Source of the DNA: Candidatus Pelagibacter sp. RS39
Lineage (GTDB): Bacteria; Pseudomonadota; Alphaproteobacteria; Pelagibacterales; Pelagibacteraceae
NCBI RefSeq assembly: GCF_002101315.1
Contig: NZ_CP020777.1
Location: 682,001 to 746,000 of the forward strand
Length of the DNA stretch: 64,000 nucleotides
Direction: 5' to 3'
The position numbers and the translations under genes were made by a program. The stretch's first letter is position 1; each line of letters starts with the position of its first letter. This document shows, in pieces, positions 53,602-63,626 of the stretch. The notes under the pieces are model-generated. The model was not told where the DNA came from and made no database searches. It saw only the letters and a list, made by a program, of their open reading frames with translations.

Positions 53602-54882
53602 CTATCTACCAAATTTAGTTTTTTTGATTAGTTGCTCATATTGTGAGCTCATAAGTCGGGTTTGAATTTGCGTAACTGTATCAATTGCAACAACTACAAC
53701 AATCAATATTGACGTTCCACCCAAATAAAATGGTATTGGATAATTAGCAATTAAAAACTCTGGCATCAAACAAACTAAAGTAAGGTATAATGCTCCTATG
53801 GTTGTTAATTTTGTTAAAATATTTTCAATATAAAGAGCCGTACTTTCTCCAGGTCTTATACCTGGAACAAAACCACCATATTTTCTTAAGTTATCAGCTG
53901 TTTCTGTTGGGTTGAAAGTAATTGATGTATAGAAAAAAGTAAAAAAAATAATTCCCGATGCATAAAGCAACATATAAAGTGGTTGTCCCTGTGTAAAATA
54001 TGAACTTAGATTTAAAAAGGTTTCATTATCAGAAACGTCGAAATTTGAAAAAGTCACAGGTAATAATAATAAAGCAGATGCAAAAATTGCCGGTATAACT
54101 CCCGCTTGATTAATCTTTAAAGGCAAATGAGATGACTCTCCGCCATACATTTTATTACCCATCTGTCTCTTAGGATAATTTATCAAAATTTTCCTTAAAG
54201 CTCTTTCCATAAACACAATAAATAAAATAGTTAAAATTAATAAAATAAAAATAGCTATTATCATCAAAGTTGAAATTGCTCCAGTTCTACCTAATTCAAA
54301 AGTTGTCACTAAAGCTCTTGGGATTTCTGCAACAATTCCTGCAAAAATAATTAAGGATATCCCATTTCCTATTCCCCTTTGTGTTATTTGTTCACCTAGC
54401 CACATTAAGAAAATTGTACCAGCTACAATAGTTGTAACTGTTGATATTTTAAAAAATATTCCTGGGTTTATTACCAAATTAGCTGAAGACTCTAAACCAA
54501 CAGATAAACCGTAACCTTGAACAGTAGCTAATAAAACTGTTCCATACCTAGTTATTTGAGTTATCTTCGCTCTTCCTGTTTCACCTTGTGCTTTAAGATT
54601 TTTGAAATAATCAGATACACCTGTTAGTAATTGAACAATAATAGATGATGAGATGTATGGCATTATTCCTAATGCAAAAATAGCCATTCTACTTACGGCA
54701 CCTCCAGCAAACACGTTAAACATTCCAAGTAGGCCTTTTTGATTTCCCTCCATTAAAATTTTTAATTGTTCTGGATCTATTCCAGGTAAAGGAACAAACG
54801 TACCAAATCTGTAAACTGCTAGTATTGCAATCGTAAAGATTATCCTATTTCTTAAATCAACACTTGAAGATGAAGAGCTCAT
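53602..54882 (-). CDS. secY: Protein translocase subunit SecY
   Basis: 426 residues with ten predicted membrane helices. FGTFVPLPGIDPEQL, GIMPYISSSIIVQLLTG, the WLGEQITQRGIGNGISLIIF loop (plug-side motif, in parts GEQITQRGIGNG), and SHLPLKINQAGVIPAIFASAL (in parts LPLKINQAGVIP). The N-terminus is shorter than in E. coli and starts with a run of six Ser. It forms the translocation channel with SecE/SecG. Confidence 0.97.
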   Translation of the reverse strand: MSSSSSSVDLRNRIIFTIAILAVYRFGTFVPLPGIDPEQLKILMEGNQKGLLGMFNVFAGGAVSRMAIFALGIMPYISSSIIVQLLTGVSDYFKNLKAQGETGRAKITQITRYGTVLLATVQGYGLSVGLESSANLVINPGIFFKISTVTTIVAGTIFLMWLGEQITQRGIGNGISLIIFAGIVAEIPRALVTTFELGRTGAISTLMIIAIFILLILTILFIVFMERALRKILINYPKRQMGNKMYGGESSHLPLKINQAGVIPAIFASALLLLPVTFSNFDVSDNETFLNLSSYFTQGQPLYMLLYASGIIFFTFFYTSITFNPTETADNLRKYGGFVPGIRPGESTALYIENILTKLTTIGALYLTLVCLMPEFLIANYPIPFYLGGTSILIVVVVAIDTVTQIQTRLMSSQYEQLIKKTKFGR

Positions 54883-54894
54883 TATCTTAAGATA

Positions 54895-55347
54895 TTATTT
54901 TTTAAGTTGTATTGATCCACCAATTTTTTCAAGCTTTTCTAGTGCAGATTTAGATGCTAAATCGGCTTCAATATTAATTTTATCTTTAATTTCACCAGAG
55001 CCTAAGATCTTTAGTTTTTTAGAATTCTTATTTATTAATTTTAACTTCTTTAGGGATGATGAATTTAATATATCATTTGTATTAATTGTCTTCTTATTAA
55101 TAAAAGATTGTATTTTGTCCAAATTTAAAATTGCTATATTTTCTTTTTGGATTGGATTAAAACCTCTTTTAGGTAAACGTCTATATAGGGGCATTTGTCC
55201 ACCTTCGAAACTTTTTATTGCAACACCTGATCTAGATTTTTGACCTTTCACACCTCTTCCTGAAGTTTTACCTTTTCCTGAGCCAATTCCTCTACCGACT
55301 CTTATTTTAGATTTATTTAATTTTGGTCTATTATTTAATTTTATCAT
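54895..55347 (-). CDS. rplO: 50S ribosomal protein L15
   Basis: 150 residues. RVGRGIGSGKGKTSGRGVKGQ (Gly/Lys-rich N-terminal tail, in parts RGIGSGKGKTSGRG), GGQMPLYRRLPKRGF and the folded C-terminal domain with KLKILGSGEI. It starts on the stop of rpsE; rpmD (L30), which normally lies between the two, is absent. Confidence 0.97.
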   Translation of the reverse strand: MIKLNNRPKLNKSKIRVGRGIGSGKGKTSGRGVKGQKSRSGVAIKSFEGGQMPLYRRLPKRGFNPIQKENIAILNLDKIQSFINKKTINTNDILNSSSLKKLKLINKNSKKLKILGSGEIKDKINIEADLASKSALEKLEKIGGSIQLKK

Positions 55348-55862
55348 TATCCTCTTTTTTCGATTATTTCTGATATCTTTTTATTTCTTATTGAAGAAAT
55401 CTGTTTAGGTGAATTCTGTTTCTTTAAAGCTTTTATTGTTGCTCTTATAACATTGTGTGCATTAGATGTGCCCATAGATTTAGCAACAATATCTTTAACT
55501 CCTAAAACTTCACAAACAGCTCTAACAGGACCACCAGCAATTATTCCTGTACCTTTTGATGCTGATCTTAATACAATTCTACCTGATCCATCTTTAGCCT
55601 TAACATCATGATGAATAGTTCTGCCCTCTCTCAAAGGAATATGAATCAGTTTTCTTCTTGCTATTTCATTTGCTTTTTTAATTGCATCTGGAACTTGTTT
55701 TGCTTTAGCATGAGCTATACCAATCTTTCCAGCCTGGTTACCAACAACTACCAGTGCAGAAAAGCCAAAACGTCTACCACCTTTTACAACTTTGGTAATT
55801 CTATTAATATGCACTAGCTTTTCTAAAATATCGTCTGTTTTTTTCTCTTTAAAATTTTCCAT
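55347..55862 (-). CDS. rpsE: 30S ribosomal protein S5
   Basis: 171 residues. INRITKVVKGGRRFGFSALVVVG (in parts RITKVVKGGRRFGFSA), GREGRTIHHDV-like PLREGRTIHHDVKA, and GIIAGGPVRAVCEVLGVKDI are diagnostic of the S5 dsRNA-like N domain and C domain. It starts two bases after rplR in the spc operon and ends at the first base of rplO. Confidence 0.97.
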   Translation of the reverse strand: MENFKEKKTDDILEKLVHINRITKVVKGGRRFGFSALVVVGNQAGKIGIAHAKAKQVPDAIKKANEIARRKLIHIPLREGRTIHHDVKAKDGSGRIVLRSASKGTGIIAGGPVRAVCEVLGVKDIVAKSMGTSNAHNVIRATIKALKKQNSPKQISSIRNKKISEIIEKRG

Positions 55863-55864
55863 CT

Positions 55865-56221
55865 TTAAAATTCCATTCCATTCTTTCTTAAAGTTTCAGC
55901 AAAAATCTTTATTCTTCCATGATATTTATAAATACCTCTATCAAAATATATTTTAGTTATTTTCTTCTCTTGGGCTTTTTTTGCTAATTTTTCTGCAACA
56001 ATTTTGGACAATTCTGATTTATTTTTTGTTTCAGACTCTTTTATATCTTTTTCAACTGAAGAAGCTGATAACAAGGTTATATTCTTTGAATCATCAATAA
56101 TTTGTGCTGAAATATTTTTAGAAGACCTAAATATACTTAATCTAAACCTATCTGGTTTTGAAACCTTTTTAAGTTTATTTTTAATTCTAAATTTTTTTCT
56201 AGTTGTTGTGCTTAATTTCAT
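55865..56221 (-). CDS. rplR: 50S ribosomal protein L18
   Basis: 118 residues. [20 protein letters not shown] near 25-44, [21 protein letters not shown] and [20 protein letters not shown] at the C-terminus match L18, which binds 5S rRNA with L5 and L25. It shares one base with the rplF stop. Confidence 0.96.
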   Translation of the reverse strand: MKLSTTTRKKFRIKNKLKKVSKPDRFRLSIFRSSKNISAQIIDDSKNITLLSASSVEKDIKESETKNKSELSKIVAEKLAKKAQEKKITKIYFDRGIYKYHGRIKIFAETLRKNGMEF

Positions 56222-56760
56222 TATTTCTTTTTACCCTCTTTTTTTAATACATATTGACCTTTTTCTCTAATACCTTTGCCTTTATAAGGTTCAATTTTTC
56301 TAAGTGTCTTAATTTTGGAAGCAATTGAACCAACTAATTGTTTATCAAAACCTGAAATTTTTAATGTTGTTTGTTTTTCAACAGCAATCTTAATACCATC
56401 TGGTATGTCAAAATTTATATCATGGCTGTAACCTAATTGCAGATTCAGTTGGTTGCCTTTTATTGAAGCTCTATAACCAACTCCCACTAGTTCTAAAATT
56501 TTTTCATAACCTTTTATTGAACCAATGACAGCATTATTGATTAAGCTTCTGTTCATACCCCATAATCTTTTTGTATTTTGGTCGATTTTTTTCGGTTTTA
56601 TAGATATTTCTTTGCCATCCTTAATATCAAGATTAAATACCTCTAAATCTATGTTCAAAGATTTTTTACCAAGAGGACCCTCAATATTAAGAATATTACC
56701 AGCGATAGCGACTTTTACTTTTTCTGGTATTGTTATATTTATTTTTCCTATTTTTGACAT
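56221..56760 (-). CDS. rplF: 50S ribosomal protein L6
   Basis: 179 residues in two related domains. [17 protein letters not shown] at the start, [24 protein letters not shown] in the middle (in parts [11 protein letters not shown]), and [23 protein letters not shown] at the end (in parts [11 protein letters not shown]) are characteristic. It lies one base after rpsH. Confidence 0.97.
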   Translation of the reverse strand: MSKIGKINITIPEKVKVAIAGNILNIEGPLGKKSLNIDLEVFNLDIKDGKEISIKPKKIDQNTKRLWGMNRSLINNAVIGSIKGYEKILELVGVGYRASIKGNQLNLQLGYSHDINFDIPDGIKIAVEKQTTLKISGFDKQLVGSIASKIKTLRKIEPYKGKGIREKGQYVLKKEGKKK

Positions 56761-56761
56761 A

Positions 56762-57157
56762 TTAAAAAACCTTACAAACTATTTCTCCACCAACTTTTTG
56801 TTTTCTAGCATCAATATCTGTCATTACGCCTTTAGGTGTAGACAATATTGCAATACCTAATCCATTATTTATCTTGGGTAAACTATCTGCACTTGAAAAA
56901 ATCCTTCTTCCTGGTTTTGATACTCTCTCAAAATTACTTATCACTGGATTGCCAGAGTGATATTTTAATTCTAATGATAAGATATTCTTTTTCTCTTCAG
57001 TAGAAACTTTAAAATCTTTTATAAATCCCTCATTCTTGAGTATATCAGCTATTTTACTCTTAAACTTTGAGGAAGGTAACTCTACTTTTTTATGCTTTCT
57101 CGCCTGCGCATTTTTTACTCTTGCTATCATATCTCCTATCGGGTCACTTAAGCTCAT
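56762..57157 (-). CDS. rpsH: 30S ribosomal protein S8
   Basis: 131 residues. LSDPIGDMIARVKNAQARKH at the N-terminus and the RNA-binding C-terminal block NNGLGIAILSTPKGVMTD, with GGEIVCKVF as the end, match S8. In E. coli S8 represses spc-operon translation; whether that holds here is unknown. Confidence 0.97.
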   Translation of the reverse strand: MSLSDPIGDMIARVKNAQARKHKKVELPSSKFKSKIADILKNEGFIKDFKVSTEEKKNILSLELKYHSGNPVISNFERVSKPGRRIFSSADSLPKINNGLGIAILSTPKGVMTDIDARKQKVGGEIVCKVF

Positions 57158-57169
57158 AATTGCTCCTTT

Positions 57170-57475
57170 CTACCAGCTTGATTTTACCATTCCTGGTATC
57201 TTACCTTGTAAACCAAGTTGTCTTAACGCAATTCTTGAAATTTTTAATTTTCTGTAAACGCCATGCGGTCTACCTGTTATTTGACACCTGTTCATCACTC
57301 TGATTTTCGCAGAATTTCTTGGTAATTTAGATAGTTTTTGTTGTGCCTTAAATCTTTCCTCTAAAGGCAACTTCTTATCCATAATTATTTTTTTTAATTT
57401 AGCTCTCTTATTAAAAAACTTGTCAGAAAGTTTTATTCTTCTATTGTTTTTATTTATTGAGCTTAATTTAGCCAT
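57170..57475 (-). CDS. rpsN: 30S ribosomal protein S14
   Basis: 101 residues, the long zinc-free form: no CxxC motif. [27 protein letters not shown] (in parts [15 protein letters not shown]) and [18 protein letters not shown] at the C-terminus are diagnostic. It lies one base after rplE and 12 bases before rpsH. Confidence 0.97.
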   Translation of the reverse strand: MAKLSSINKNNRRIKLSDKFFNKRAKLKKIIMDKKLPLEERFKAQQKLSKLPRNSAKIRVMNRCQITGRPHGVYRKLKISRIALRQLGLQGKIPGMVKSSW

Positions 57476-57476
57476 A

Positions 57477-58031
57477 TTAATTATCTCCTTTTTTAATAAA
57501 TGGAAAATTCATCTTTTGTAAAAGCGCAAAACTATGATCTTTGTTTAAAGACGATATTACTATTACAATATCTAATCCTCTGACTTTATCTGCTCTATCA
57601 AAGCTAACTTCAGGGAATATGATGTGTTCTTTAACTCCAAATGTATAATTTCCAAATTTATCAAATCCGTTCGGAGATAAGCCTCTAAAATCTTTTATCC
57701 TTGGTAACGCTATATTTACCAATCTATCTAGAAATTCATACATTTTATTTTTTCTTAAAGTTACTTTTAAACCAGCGTTAGAGCCTTTTCTTGTTTTAAA
57801 ATTTGCTACAGATTTTTTGAATTTTGTTGTGACTGGTTTTTGACCTGCAATTTTGGCAAGATCCTCCTCACATGATTTTAATACCTTAGAGTCATTACCA
57901 TCCAAACCTAACCCCATATTTAAAATGATTTTCTCGATTTTAGGTCCCATATTAAGGTTTTTAAATCCAAACTCTGTTTTTAAAGCTGGTTGAATTTCTT
58001 TTAAATAAAGTTCTTTTAGTCTTGGTGTCAT
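57477..58031 (-). CDS. rplE: 50S ribosomal protein L5
   Basis: 184 residues. [38 protein letters not shown] (in parts AGQKPVTTK), [21 protein letters not shown] (in parts [14 protein letters not shown]) and the C-terminal DIVIVISS are typical. It binds 5S rRNA. It shares one base with rplX. Confidence 0.97.
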   Translation of the reverse strand: MTPRLKELYLKEIQPALKTEFGFKNLNMGPKIEKIILNMGLGLDGNDSKVLKSCEEDLAKIAGQKPVTTKFKKSVANFKTRKGSNAGLKVTLRKNKMYEFLDRLVNIALPRIKDFRGLSPNGFDKFGNYTFGVKEHIIFPEVSFDRADKVRGLDIVIVISSLNKDHSFALLQKMNFPFIKKGDN

Positions 58032-58279
58032 TATTTTTTAGCCTCTGTTTTCTTAATTTTTTTTTTCTCATTCACTAATTTGAGATTTGAGATATGGATA
58101 AAATTCTCTTTTGAAAAGATACCACCTTTTTTTTCTTTTGTTGTTTTAACGTGTTTTTTAATCATATTTAAATCTTTTACTTTTGCTCTATTGTTTGATC
58201 TATCTATTTCAATAACTTCACCTTCTTTGGCTTTATCTTTACCTGCTAAAATTTTCACTTTTAAACCTTTTTTAATCAT
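58031..58279 (-). CDS. rplX: 50S ribosomal protein L24
   Basis: 82 residues, shorter than E. coli L24 (104). A KOW motif is present ([20 protein letters not shown]) followed by [15 protein letters not shown]; the C-terminal extension is reduced to a Lys-rich stretch. It starts on the stop of rplN. Confidence 0.95.
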   Translation of the reverse strand: MIKKGLKVKILAGKDKAKEGEVIEIDRSNNRAKVKDLNMIKKHVKTTKEKKGGIFSKENFIHISNLKLVNEKKKIKKTEAKK

Positions 58280-58647
58280 TATAGTACCTCAGGTGCTAAT
58301 GAAATTATTTTCATTTGACCTCTAGTTCTTAGCTCTCTTGTAACAGGACCAAAAATTCTTGTTCCAACTGGTTCACCTTTGTCATCAACTAAAACTGCAG
58401 CGTTATTATCAAACTTTACTTTCGATCCATCATCTCTGTGGATTCCTTTTTTAACTCTAACGACAACTGCTTTGTGAACTGAGCCCTTTTTAACTTTACC
58501 TTTTGGAATTGCCTCTTTAACAGCAATAACAATCGTGTCTCCAATGCTGGCATATCTTCTTTTAGATCCACCTAAAACTTTAATACACTCTATTTTTTTG
58601 GCTCCGGTGTTATCAGCAACTTGTAATTCAGTTTGAACCTGTATCAT
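58279..58647 (-). CDS. rplN: 50S ribosomal protein L14
   Basis: 122 residues, exact family length. [20 protein letters not shown] (N-terminal signature), [20 protein letters not shown], and [13 protein letters not shown]. It shares single bases with rpsQ and rplX on either side. Confidence 0.98.
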   Translation of the reverse strand: MIQVQTELQVADNTGAKKIECIKVLGGSKRRYASIGDTIVIAVKEAIPKGKVKKGSVHKAVVVRVKKGIHRDDGSKVKFDNNAAVLVDDKGEPVGTRIFGPVTRELRTRGQMKIISLAPEVL

Positions 58648-58883
58648 TATTTTGAACTCTCCATAACTTCAAATTTTTTATTTTTTGAGAAAGGTTTACT
58701 TTCTATAATTGAAACTTTATCTCCTAATTTATAAGTATTTTTTTCGTCATGAGCATTGTATTTTTTTCTTACCTTAATAACTTTTTTTAATACCGGATGA
58801 GAATATTTTCTTTCAACTAAAACAGTTACCGTTTTATTTGGTTTATCACTCACTACTACTCCTGTTAAAATTTTTTTAGGCAT
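58647..58883 (-). CDS. rpsQ: 30S ribosomal protein S17
   Basis: 78 residues. [20 protein letters not shown] near the start and [19 protein letters not shown] in the middle, then [20 protein letters not shown]. Typical oligonucleotide-binding fold of S17. It overlaps rpmC by 8 bases. Confidence 0.97.
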   Translation of the reverse strand: MPKKILTGVVVSDKPNKTVTVLVERKYSHPVLKKVIKVRKKYNAHDEKNTYKLGDKVSIIESKPFSKNKKFEVMESSK

Positions 58884-59067
58884 TAATTTTCCCTCTTAAT
58901 AAAGTTTTGAGTCTTGCAATTGTTTTTTTTGTTTCCCCAATTTTAGATGGATTAGTTACCTGAGAATTAACCTTTTGAAATCTAAAGTTAAATAAATCTT
59001 TCTTAAGTTTATCAATATTTTTTAAAATTTCGTCTTTAGATAGTTTTTTTATCTCTTGTTTTTTCAT
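58876..59067 (-). CDS. rpmC: 50S ribosomal protein L29
   Basis: 63 residues from the ATG at 59067: [20 protein letters not shown], then [20 protein letters not shown] and the helix [15 protein letters not shown] longer frame upstream runs through the end of rplP and is discarded because this start gives exact L29 length and sits one base after the rplP stop. Confidence 0.96.
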   Translation of the reverse strand: MKKQEIKKLSKDEILKNIDKLKKDLFNFRFQKVNSQVTNPSKIGETKKTIARLKTLLRGKINA

Positions 59068-59068
59068 T

Positions 59069-59479
59069 TTATAAAAATCTTTTAATTGTTTTTGTTTTAA
59101 TCGGTAGTTTTGCTGAAGCTTTGTATAATGCCTCTTTTGCGATCTCCTCTGAGACACCATCAACCTCAAATAAAATTCTCCCAGGTTTTACTCTACAAGC
59201 GTAATATTCAGGAGATCCTTTTCCTTTACCCATACGTACTTCTATCGGTTTTTTAGATACAGGAATATTTGGAAATATTCTTGTCCAGACTCTTCCTTGT
59301 CTTTTCATATGTCTTGTTAAAGCTACTCTGGCAGCCTCAATTTGTTTTCCTGTTACTCTCTCAGGTGACAAAGCTTTTAAAGCATAAGCTCCGTAATTTA
59401 TAAAATTAGCTCTCGAGGCTTTACCATGTATTCGTCCTTTGTGAGCTTTTCTCCATTTAGTTCTTACTGGCTGCAACAT
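59069..59479 (-). CDS. rplP: 50S ribosomal protein L16
   Basis: 136 residues. [47 protein letters not shown] (in parts [19 protein letters not shown]) and [18 protein letters not shown] identify L16. It lies four bases after rpsC. Confidence 0.97.
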   Translation of the reverse strand: MLQPVRTKWRKAHKGRIHGKASRANFINYGAYALKALSPERVTGKQIEAARVALTRHMKRQGRVWTRIFPNIPVSKKPIEVRMGKGKGSPEYYACRVKPGRILFEVDGVSEEIAKEALYKASAKLPIKTKTIKRFL

Positions 59480-59483
59480 AATG

Positions 59484-60161
59484 TTATTTACCCTCTTTAG
59501 AAATTACTTTGTTAGTTTCTTGGCTAAATTCTTTTGCAAAAACTTCACCTTTATAAATCCAAACTTTAATACCAATAATACCATATGTGGTAAGTGCTTC
59601 TGCTTCAGCATAATCTATATCAGCCCTTAAAGTATGAGATGGTATACTTCCATCCCTTAACCACTCAGTTCTAGCAATTTCATTACCACCTAATCTTCCA
59701 CTGATTGAGACTTTAATTCCTTTTGCCCCTAGTCTTAAACATGATTGCATGGCTCTTTTCATTGCTCGTCTGTAAGAAATTCTTTTAACTAGTTGTTGAG
59801 CAATATTTTCAGCAACTAAATAAGCGTTTGTCTCTGGTTTCTTGACTTCTTTAATATTTAAGGCAACCTCATTCTTTGTAAATTTCGAAAGATTGTTTTT
59901 AATCTTATCTATATCACTTCCTTTTTTTCCAATTACAAATCCAGGTCTTGAAGTATAAATGGTTACGTAACATTTATTTGAGGTTCTTTCGATCATAACT
60001 TTTGATACACCAGAATTGATTACATTTTTTTTAATATATTCTCTGATTTTAAAATCTTCGATAAGATAATTTCCAAAATCTTTTTTTTTAGCGTACCAAA
60101 CAGAGTCCCAACCTCTGTTAACACCTAATCTAAAACCAACTGGATTAACTTTTTGCCCCAT
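59484..60161 (-). CDS. rpsC: 30S ribosomal protein S3
   Basis: 225 residues. [20 protein letters not shown] at the start, a KH domain with [20 protein letters not shown] (in parts GFVIGKKG), and [22 protein letters not shown] in the C domain (in parts [14 protein letters not shown]). Part of the mRNA entry helicase site. Its start lies 17 bases inside the end of rplV. Confidence 0.98.
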   Translation of the reverse strand: MGQKVNPVGFRLGVNRGWDSVWYAKKKDFGNYLIEDFKIREYIKKNVINSGVSKVMIERTSNKCYVTIYTSRPGFVIGKKGSDIDKIKNNLSKFTKNEVALNIKEVKKPETNAYLVAENIAQQLVKRISYRRAMKRAMQSCLRLGAKGIKVSISGRLGGNEIARTEWLRDGSIPSHTLRADIDYAEAEALTTYGIIGIKVWIYKGEVFAKEFSQETNKVISKEGK

Positions 60162-60543
60162 GACCCTCCGTTTTTTTCATCTCAGATAATATTATTGTTA
60201 CACTTGAATAAGGTTTTAATATTGGTGCTGCCCTTCCTTTGGCTCTTGGTCTGAACCTTTTCATTGTAATTTTCTTTCCACAATAAGCTTCTTTTACTAC
60301 TAATTTGTCAATGTCATATTGAAAATTGTTTTCAGCATTCGCAATAGCTGAGTTGATTGTTTTTCTAATATCTTTTGTTATTCTTTTTTCTGAAAATTCT
60401 AGATCTCTTATAGCAACATCTACCTTTTTCCCTACAATACCTCTAAGTATAGGATTAAGTTTTCTTACACTTGATCTAATATTATTGTTTATCGATCTCA
60501 CAAGCTTGTCTTTATTGTTTTGTGTTTTCTTTTTTTTACTCAT
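60145..60543 (-). CDS. rplV: 50S ribosomal protein L22
   Basis: 132 residues. The N-terminal about 15 residues are a Lys/Asn-rich extension ([15 protein letters not shown]) before the L22 core with [38 protein letters not shown] and the exit-tunnel loop around [15 protein letters not shown]. The end overlaps rpsC by 17 bases. Confidence 0.95.
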   Translation of the reverse strand: MSKKKKTQNNKDKLVRSINNNIRSSVRKLNPILRGIVGKKVDVAIRDLEFSEKRITKDIRKTINSAIANAENNFQYDIDKLVVKEAYCGKKITMKRFRPRAKGRAAPILKPYSSVTIILSEMKKTEGHGAKS

Positions 60544-60546
60544 AAA

Positions 60547-60846
60547 TTACTTTTTAGCCTCAGCTTCAGCAGGTTTTGCCTTTTTATCTGCTGGTGTATG
60601 TCCAAAGAAAGTTCTTGTAGGTGCAAATTCACCTAATTTATGTCCAACCATATCCTCTGAAACCGTTATTGGGATAAATTTTTTTCCATTATAAATCAAA
60701 AAACTTACTCCAACAAAATCTGGAAGTATTGTAGATTTTCTTGACCAAGTTTTAATCGGAATTTTTTTAGGGTCAGTTTTATATTTATCCACCTTTTTCA
60801 TTAAACTTTCCTCTACAAAAGGACCTTTCCAAACTGCTCTAGCCAT
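60547..60846 (-). CDS. rpsS: 30S ribosomal protein S19
   Basis: 99 residues. [40 protein letters not shown], and [18 protein letters not shown]. The C-terminus has an Ala/Glu/Lys-rich tail of about 14 residues past the usual end. It shares one base with the rplB stop. Confidence 0.97.
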   Translation of the reverse strand: MARAVWKGPFVEESLMKKVDKYKTDPKKIPIKTWSRKSTILPDFVGVSFLIYNGKKFIPITVSEDMVGHKLGEFAPTRTFFGHTPADKKAKPAEAEAKK

Positions 60847-61685
60847 TATTTGGTATCCTTTCTTTTGTTTCTTCTCTTCACTATAAATTTATCAGTGCGT
60901 TTATTGTCTCTTGTTTTTAATCCTTTGGCTGATTGACCTTTTGGAGAAACTGGATGTCTTCCACCTGCACTTTTTCCTTCACCACCGCCATGTGGGTGAT
61001 CAACAGGGTTTTTAACCACTCCTCTTGTGTGTGGTCTTCTTCCTAACCATCTAGATCTTCCAGCTTTACCTATTTTAATATTTTTTTGATCTGGATTACT
61101 TAAAACACCAATCGTCGCTAGAGATCTCGAGTCAATTTTTCTTACTTCGCCAGAAGCTAATTTTATCAGACTGTAATTACCATCTAATCCACTAATCGTG
61201 ACAGATGTCCCAGCTGATCTTGCAATTTTACCACCACCACCTGGTTGTATTTCAACATTATGAATATCTATGCCAACAGGAATATCTTGTAATGGCATAC
61301 AATTACCAACTTTTATCTCTTTTTTTGAGCCGTTTTCAACTTTGTCACCAACTTTAATTTTTTGTGGAGCCAAGTAATAAGCATGAGAATTATCCTCAAA
61401 TTTAACTAACATTATGTAACAAGATCTATTTGGATCATATTCAATTCTTTCGACCGTAGCAGGAGAATCAAATTTTTTTCGATAAAAATCTACATGTCTA
61501 TACATCTTTTTGTGACCACCAGCTCGGTTTATGGAAGTTATATGGCCATTATTATTTCTTCCTTTCATTGAATTTTTTGGTGAAACCAGTGACTTGAATG
61601 GTTTTCCTTTCCAAAGACCCACTCTATCAACAAGAATTGTTCCTCTTGTAGATTTTGTATACGGTTTAAAAGTTTTGAGTGCCAT
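60846..61685 (-). CDS. rplB: 50S ribosomal protein L2
   Basis: 279 residues. [19 protein letters not shown], the [22 protein letters not shown] block, [16 protein letters not shown], and the peptidyl-transferase-proximal [20 protein letters not shown] with the conserved His. One base separates it from rplW upstream. Confidence 0.98.
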   Translation of the reverse strand: MALKTFKPYTKSTRGTILVDRVGLWKGKPFKSLVSPKNSMKGRNNNGHITSINRAGGHKKMYRHVDFYRKKFDSPATVERIEYDPNRSCYIMLVKFEDNSHAYYLAPQKIKVGDKVENGSKKEIKVGNCMPLQDIPVGIDIHNVEIQPGGGGKIARSAGTSVTISGLDGNYSLIKLASGEVRKIDSRSLATIGVLSNPDQKNIKIGKAGRSRWLGRRPHTRGVVKNPVDHPHGGGEGKSAGGRHPVSPKGQSAKGLKTRDNKRTDKFIVKRRNKRKDTK

Positions 61686-61988
61686 TTAAATTCCTGTAGT
61701 TAGATCAATACTTTGACCCTTTTTAAGGGTGATTATTGCTTTTTTAAAACCAGAGACTTTCACTTTTCTCCCTCTGGTAAATTTTGTTCTATTCTGTTTG
61801 TTTATGATATTAATTTTTGTAACATTTACTTTGAAAATTTTTTCAATGTTATTTTTAAGATTTTTTTTATTAGCACTATTACGCACTTTAAAAACTATTT
61901 TATTTTCTCCAGATAAATTGGTAGATTTTTCTGTAAGTAAAGGTGACAAAATTTTGTCATATAAATGAATCTTTTCTATTTTAGGCAT
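61686..61988 (-). CDS. rplW: 50S ribosomal protein L23
   Basis: 100 residues. DKILSPLLTEKSTNLSGENKIVF (in parts LSPLLTEKST), VFKVRNSANKKNLKNNIEKIF and VNVTKINIINKQNRTKFTRG match L23, which lines the exit of the tunnel and docks SRP/trigger factor. It overlaps the rplD end by 8 bases. Confidence 0.95.
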   Translation of the reverse strand: MPKIEKIHLYDKILSPLLTEKSTNLSGENKIVFKVRNSANKKNLKNNIEKIFKVNVTKINIINKQNRTKFTRGRKVKVSGFKKAIITLKKGQSIDLTTGI

Positions 61989-62604
61989 ATCTTTTCTCCA
62001 ATTCTTTTATAGAGCTTTCAGTAAAAACTACCTTCTTAAATTTTATAATATCAAAAGCACTAAAATGATTTATGTCTGTAACTTTAATATTTGGAATATT
62101 CCTAATTGATTTTTCAACTTTTTCCTTTGAGGATTTATCAAGAATAATTAAAGAGTTTGTGATTTCAAACTTTTTAAGAATTAAATTCATTTCTTTAGTT
62201 TTTTTTATTGGGTTATTGAAATCATTAAGTACTAGTAAATTTTTATTTTTAGTTTTTTCACTTATTAGTGACGCAATACTTTGTCTTTTTTCACTCTTGT
62301 TTAATTTTCTAGTTTTATAAGCTAGTTGTCCTTTTGGTCCATGTGCTATACCACCCCCAACAAATATTGGTGCTTTTCTACTAGCATGTCTTGCGTTACC
62401 AGTTCCTTTCTGCGCATAAATTTTTGATGTAGGTCCCGCAACTTCATTCTGTTGCTTTGTTTTTGCATGTCGTCCCTTATAATTAGCATTTGTTTTATAT
62501 AAAACACTACTTATTAATTTATGGTTTATTTTAGCAGAAAAAATTTTATCCAAAACTTCTATAGAACTTTTTTTTCCATCTAAATTTAATTTATCTAATT
62601 TCAT
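61981..62604 (-). CDS. rplD: 50S ribosomal protein L4
   Basis: 207 residues. The extended loop QKGTGNARHASRKAPIFVGGG with HGPKGQLAYK is diagnostic; the globular part includes LLVLNDF and the C-terminal KVVFTESSIKELEKRY. In E. coli L4 also controls S10-operon expression; no leader for that is visible because the operon continues from fusA. Confidence 0.96.
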   Translation of the reverse strand: MKLDKLNLDGKKSSIEVLDKIFSAKINHKLISSVLYKTNANYKGRHAKTKQQNEVAGPTSKIYAQKGTGNARHASRKAPIFVGGGIAHGPKGQLAYKTRKLNKSEKRQSIASLISEKTKNKNLLVLNDFNNPIKKTKEMNLILKKFEITNSLIILDKSSKEKVEKSIRNIPNIKVTDINHFSAFDIIKFKKVVFTESSIKELEKRYA

Positions 62605-63314
62605 TATTTTTTCTTTTTATCTGGTGTTTTTTTTGCTAATTCAGCAACTTTAATTTTTTCATTAATTGTTAGTTTATTAATGTTTTTAACAGAGCCTTTA
62701 ACTAGAACTTCTGAGTTTTTTGAACCTGGAATTGAGCCTTTTAAATAAAGTAATTCATTTTCTAAATCTGTTTTAATAATTTCAATATTTTGCATAGTTC
62801 TTAATTTGTCACCCATATGTCCTGCCATTTTTTTTCCTTTAAAAACTTTTCCTGGATCTTGTCTTTGTCCAGTAGAACCATGAGATCTATGTGAAATTGA
62901 AACCCCATGTGTCGCTCTTAAACCACCAAAATTATGTCTTTTCATTGCTCCTGCAAAACCCTTACCTATAGTTTTTGATTTTGTATCGACAAATTTGATA
63001 TCCTTAAATATTTCAAGTCCAAACTCATTTCCTTCTTTAAAATTTTCAATATTTTCAACTCTGAATTCTTTTAATCTCTTTTTTGCTTCAGTATTTTTTT
63101 TTGCAAAATAACCTTTCATTGCTTTTGTAAGCTTTGAATTTTTAATTTTTCCATACCCTAATTGAACGGCTTTATAACCCCTCTTTTCAGTATCAATTAC
63201 CTGAATAACTCTTGCTTTTTCCATCTTAAGAACTGTTACGGGCACTGACTGTCCAGTTTTATAAAACTCTCTGGTCATTCCAATTTTCTTTCCTATTAAA
63301 GCAATATCTCTCAT
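62604..63314 (-). CDS. rplC: 50S ribosomal protein L3
   Basis: 236 residues. ALIGKKIGMTREFYKTGQSV, the GFAGAMKRHNFGG region with the Gln/Arg site GSTGQRQDPGKVFKGKKMAGHMG (in parts STGQRQDPGKVFKGKKM). A short Lys-rich tail follows residue 225. It starts two bases after rpsJ. Confidence 0.97.
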   Translation of the reverse strand: MRDIALIGKKIGMTREFYKTGQSVPVTVLKMEKARVIQVIDTEKRGYKAVQLGYGKIKNSKLTKAMKGYFAKKNTEAKKRLKEFRVENIENFKEGNEFGLEIFKDIKFVDTKSKTIGKGFAGAMKRHNFGGLRATHGVSISHRSHGSTGQRQDPGKVFKGKKMAGHMGDKLRTMQNIEIIKTDLENELLYLKGSIPGSKNSEVLVKGSVKNINKLTINEKIKVAELAKKTPDKKKK

Positions 63315-63316
63315 AT

Positions 63317-63625
63317 CTAAATTTTTATCTCTACATCTACACCTGAAGCTAAATCTAATTTCATAAGTGCTTCTACAGTTTGTGGTGTTGGTTCAACTAT
63401 ATCTATTAATCTTTTGTGTGTTCTAGATTCAAATTGTTCTCTACTTTTTTTATCAATGTGCGGTGATCTTAAAACTGTATATCTCTCAATTTTAGTTGGC
63501 AGAGGTATTGGACCTTTAATAGTTGCTCCTGTTCTTTTGACAGTGTTCACTATTTCTTCAGTTGATGCATCTAGAACTTTATTATCATATGCTCTTAGTT
63601 TAATTCTTATGTTTTGTTTTTCCAT
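63317..63625 (-). CDS. rpsJ: 30S ribosomal protein S10 (NusE)
   Basis: 102 residues from the ATG at 63625 ([20 protein letters not shown]); a TTG four codons upstream lies within fus[30 protein letters not shown] (in parts [19 protein letters not shown]) and [21 protein letters not shown]. It also pairs with NusB in antitermination. It follows fusA after a single base; tuf, which usually sits here, is missing. Confidence 0.97.
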   Translation of the reverse strand: MEKQNIRIKLRAYDNKVLDASTEEIVNTVKRTGATIKGPIPLPTKIERYTVLRSPHIDKKSREQFESRTHKRLIDIVEPTPQTVEALMKLDLASGVDVEIKI

Positions 63626-63626
63626 T

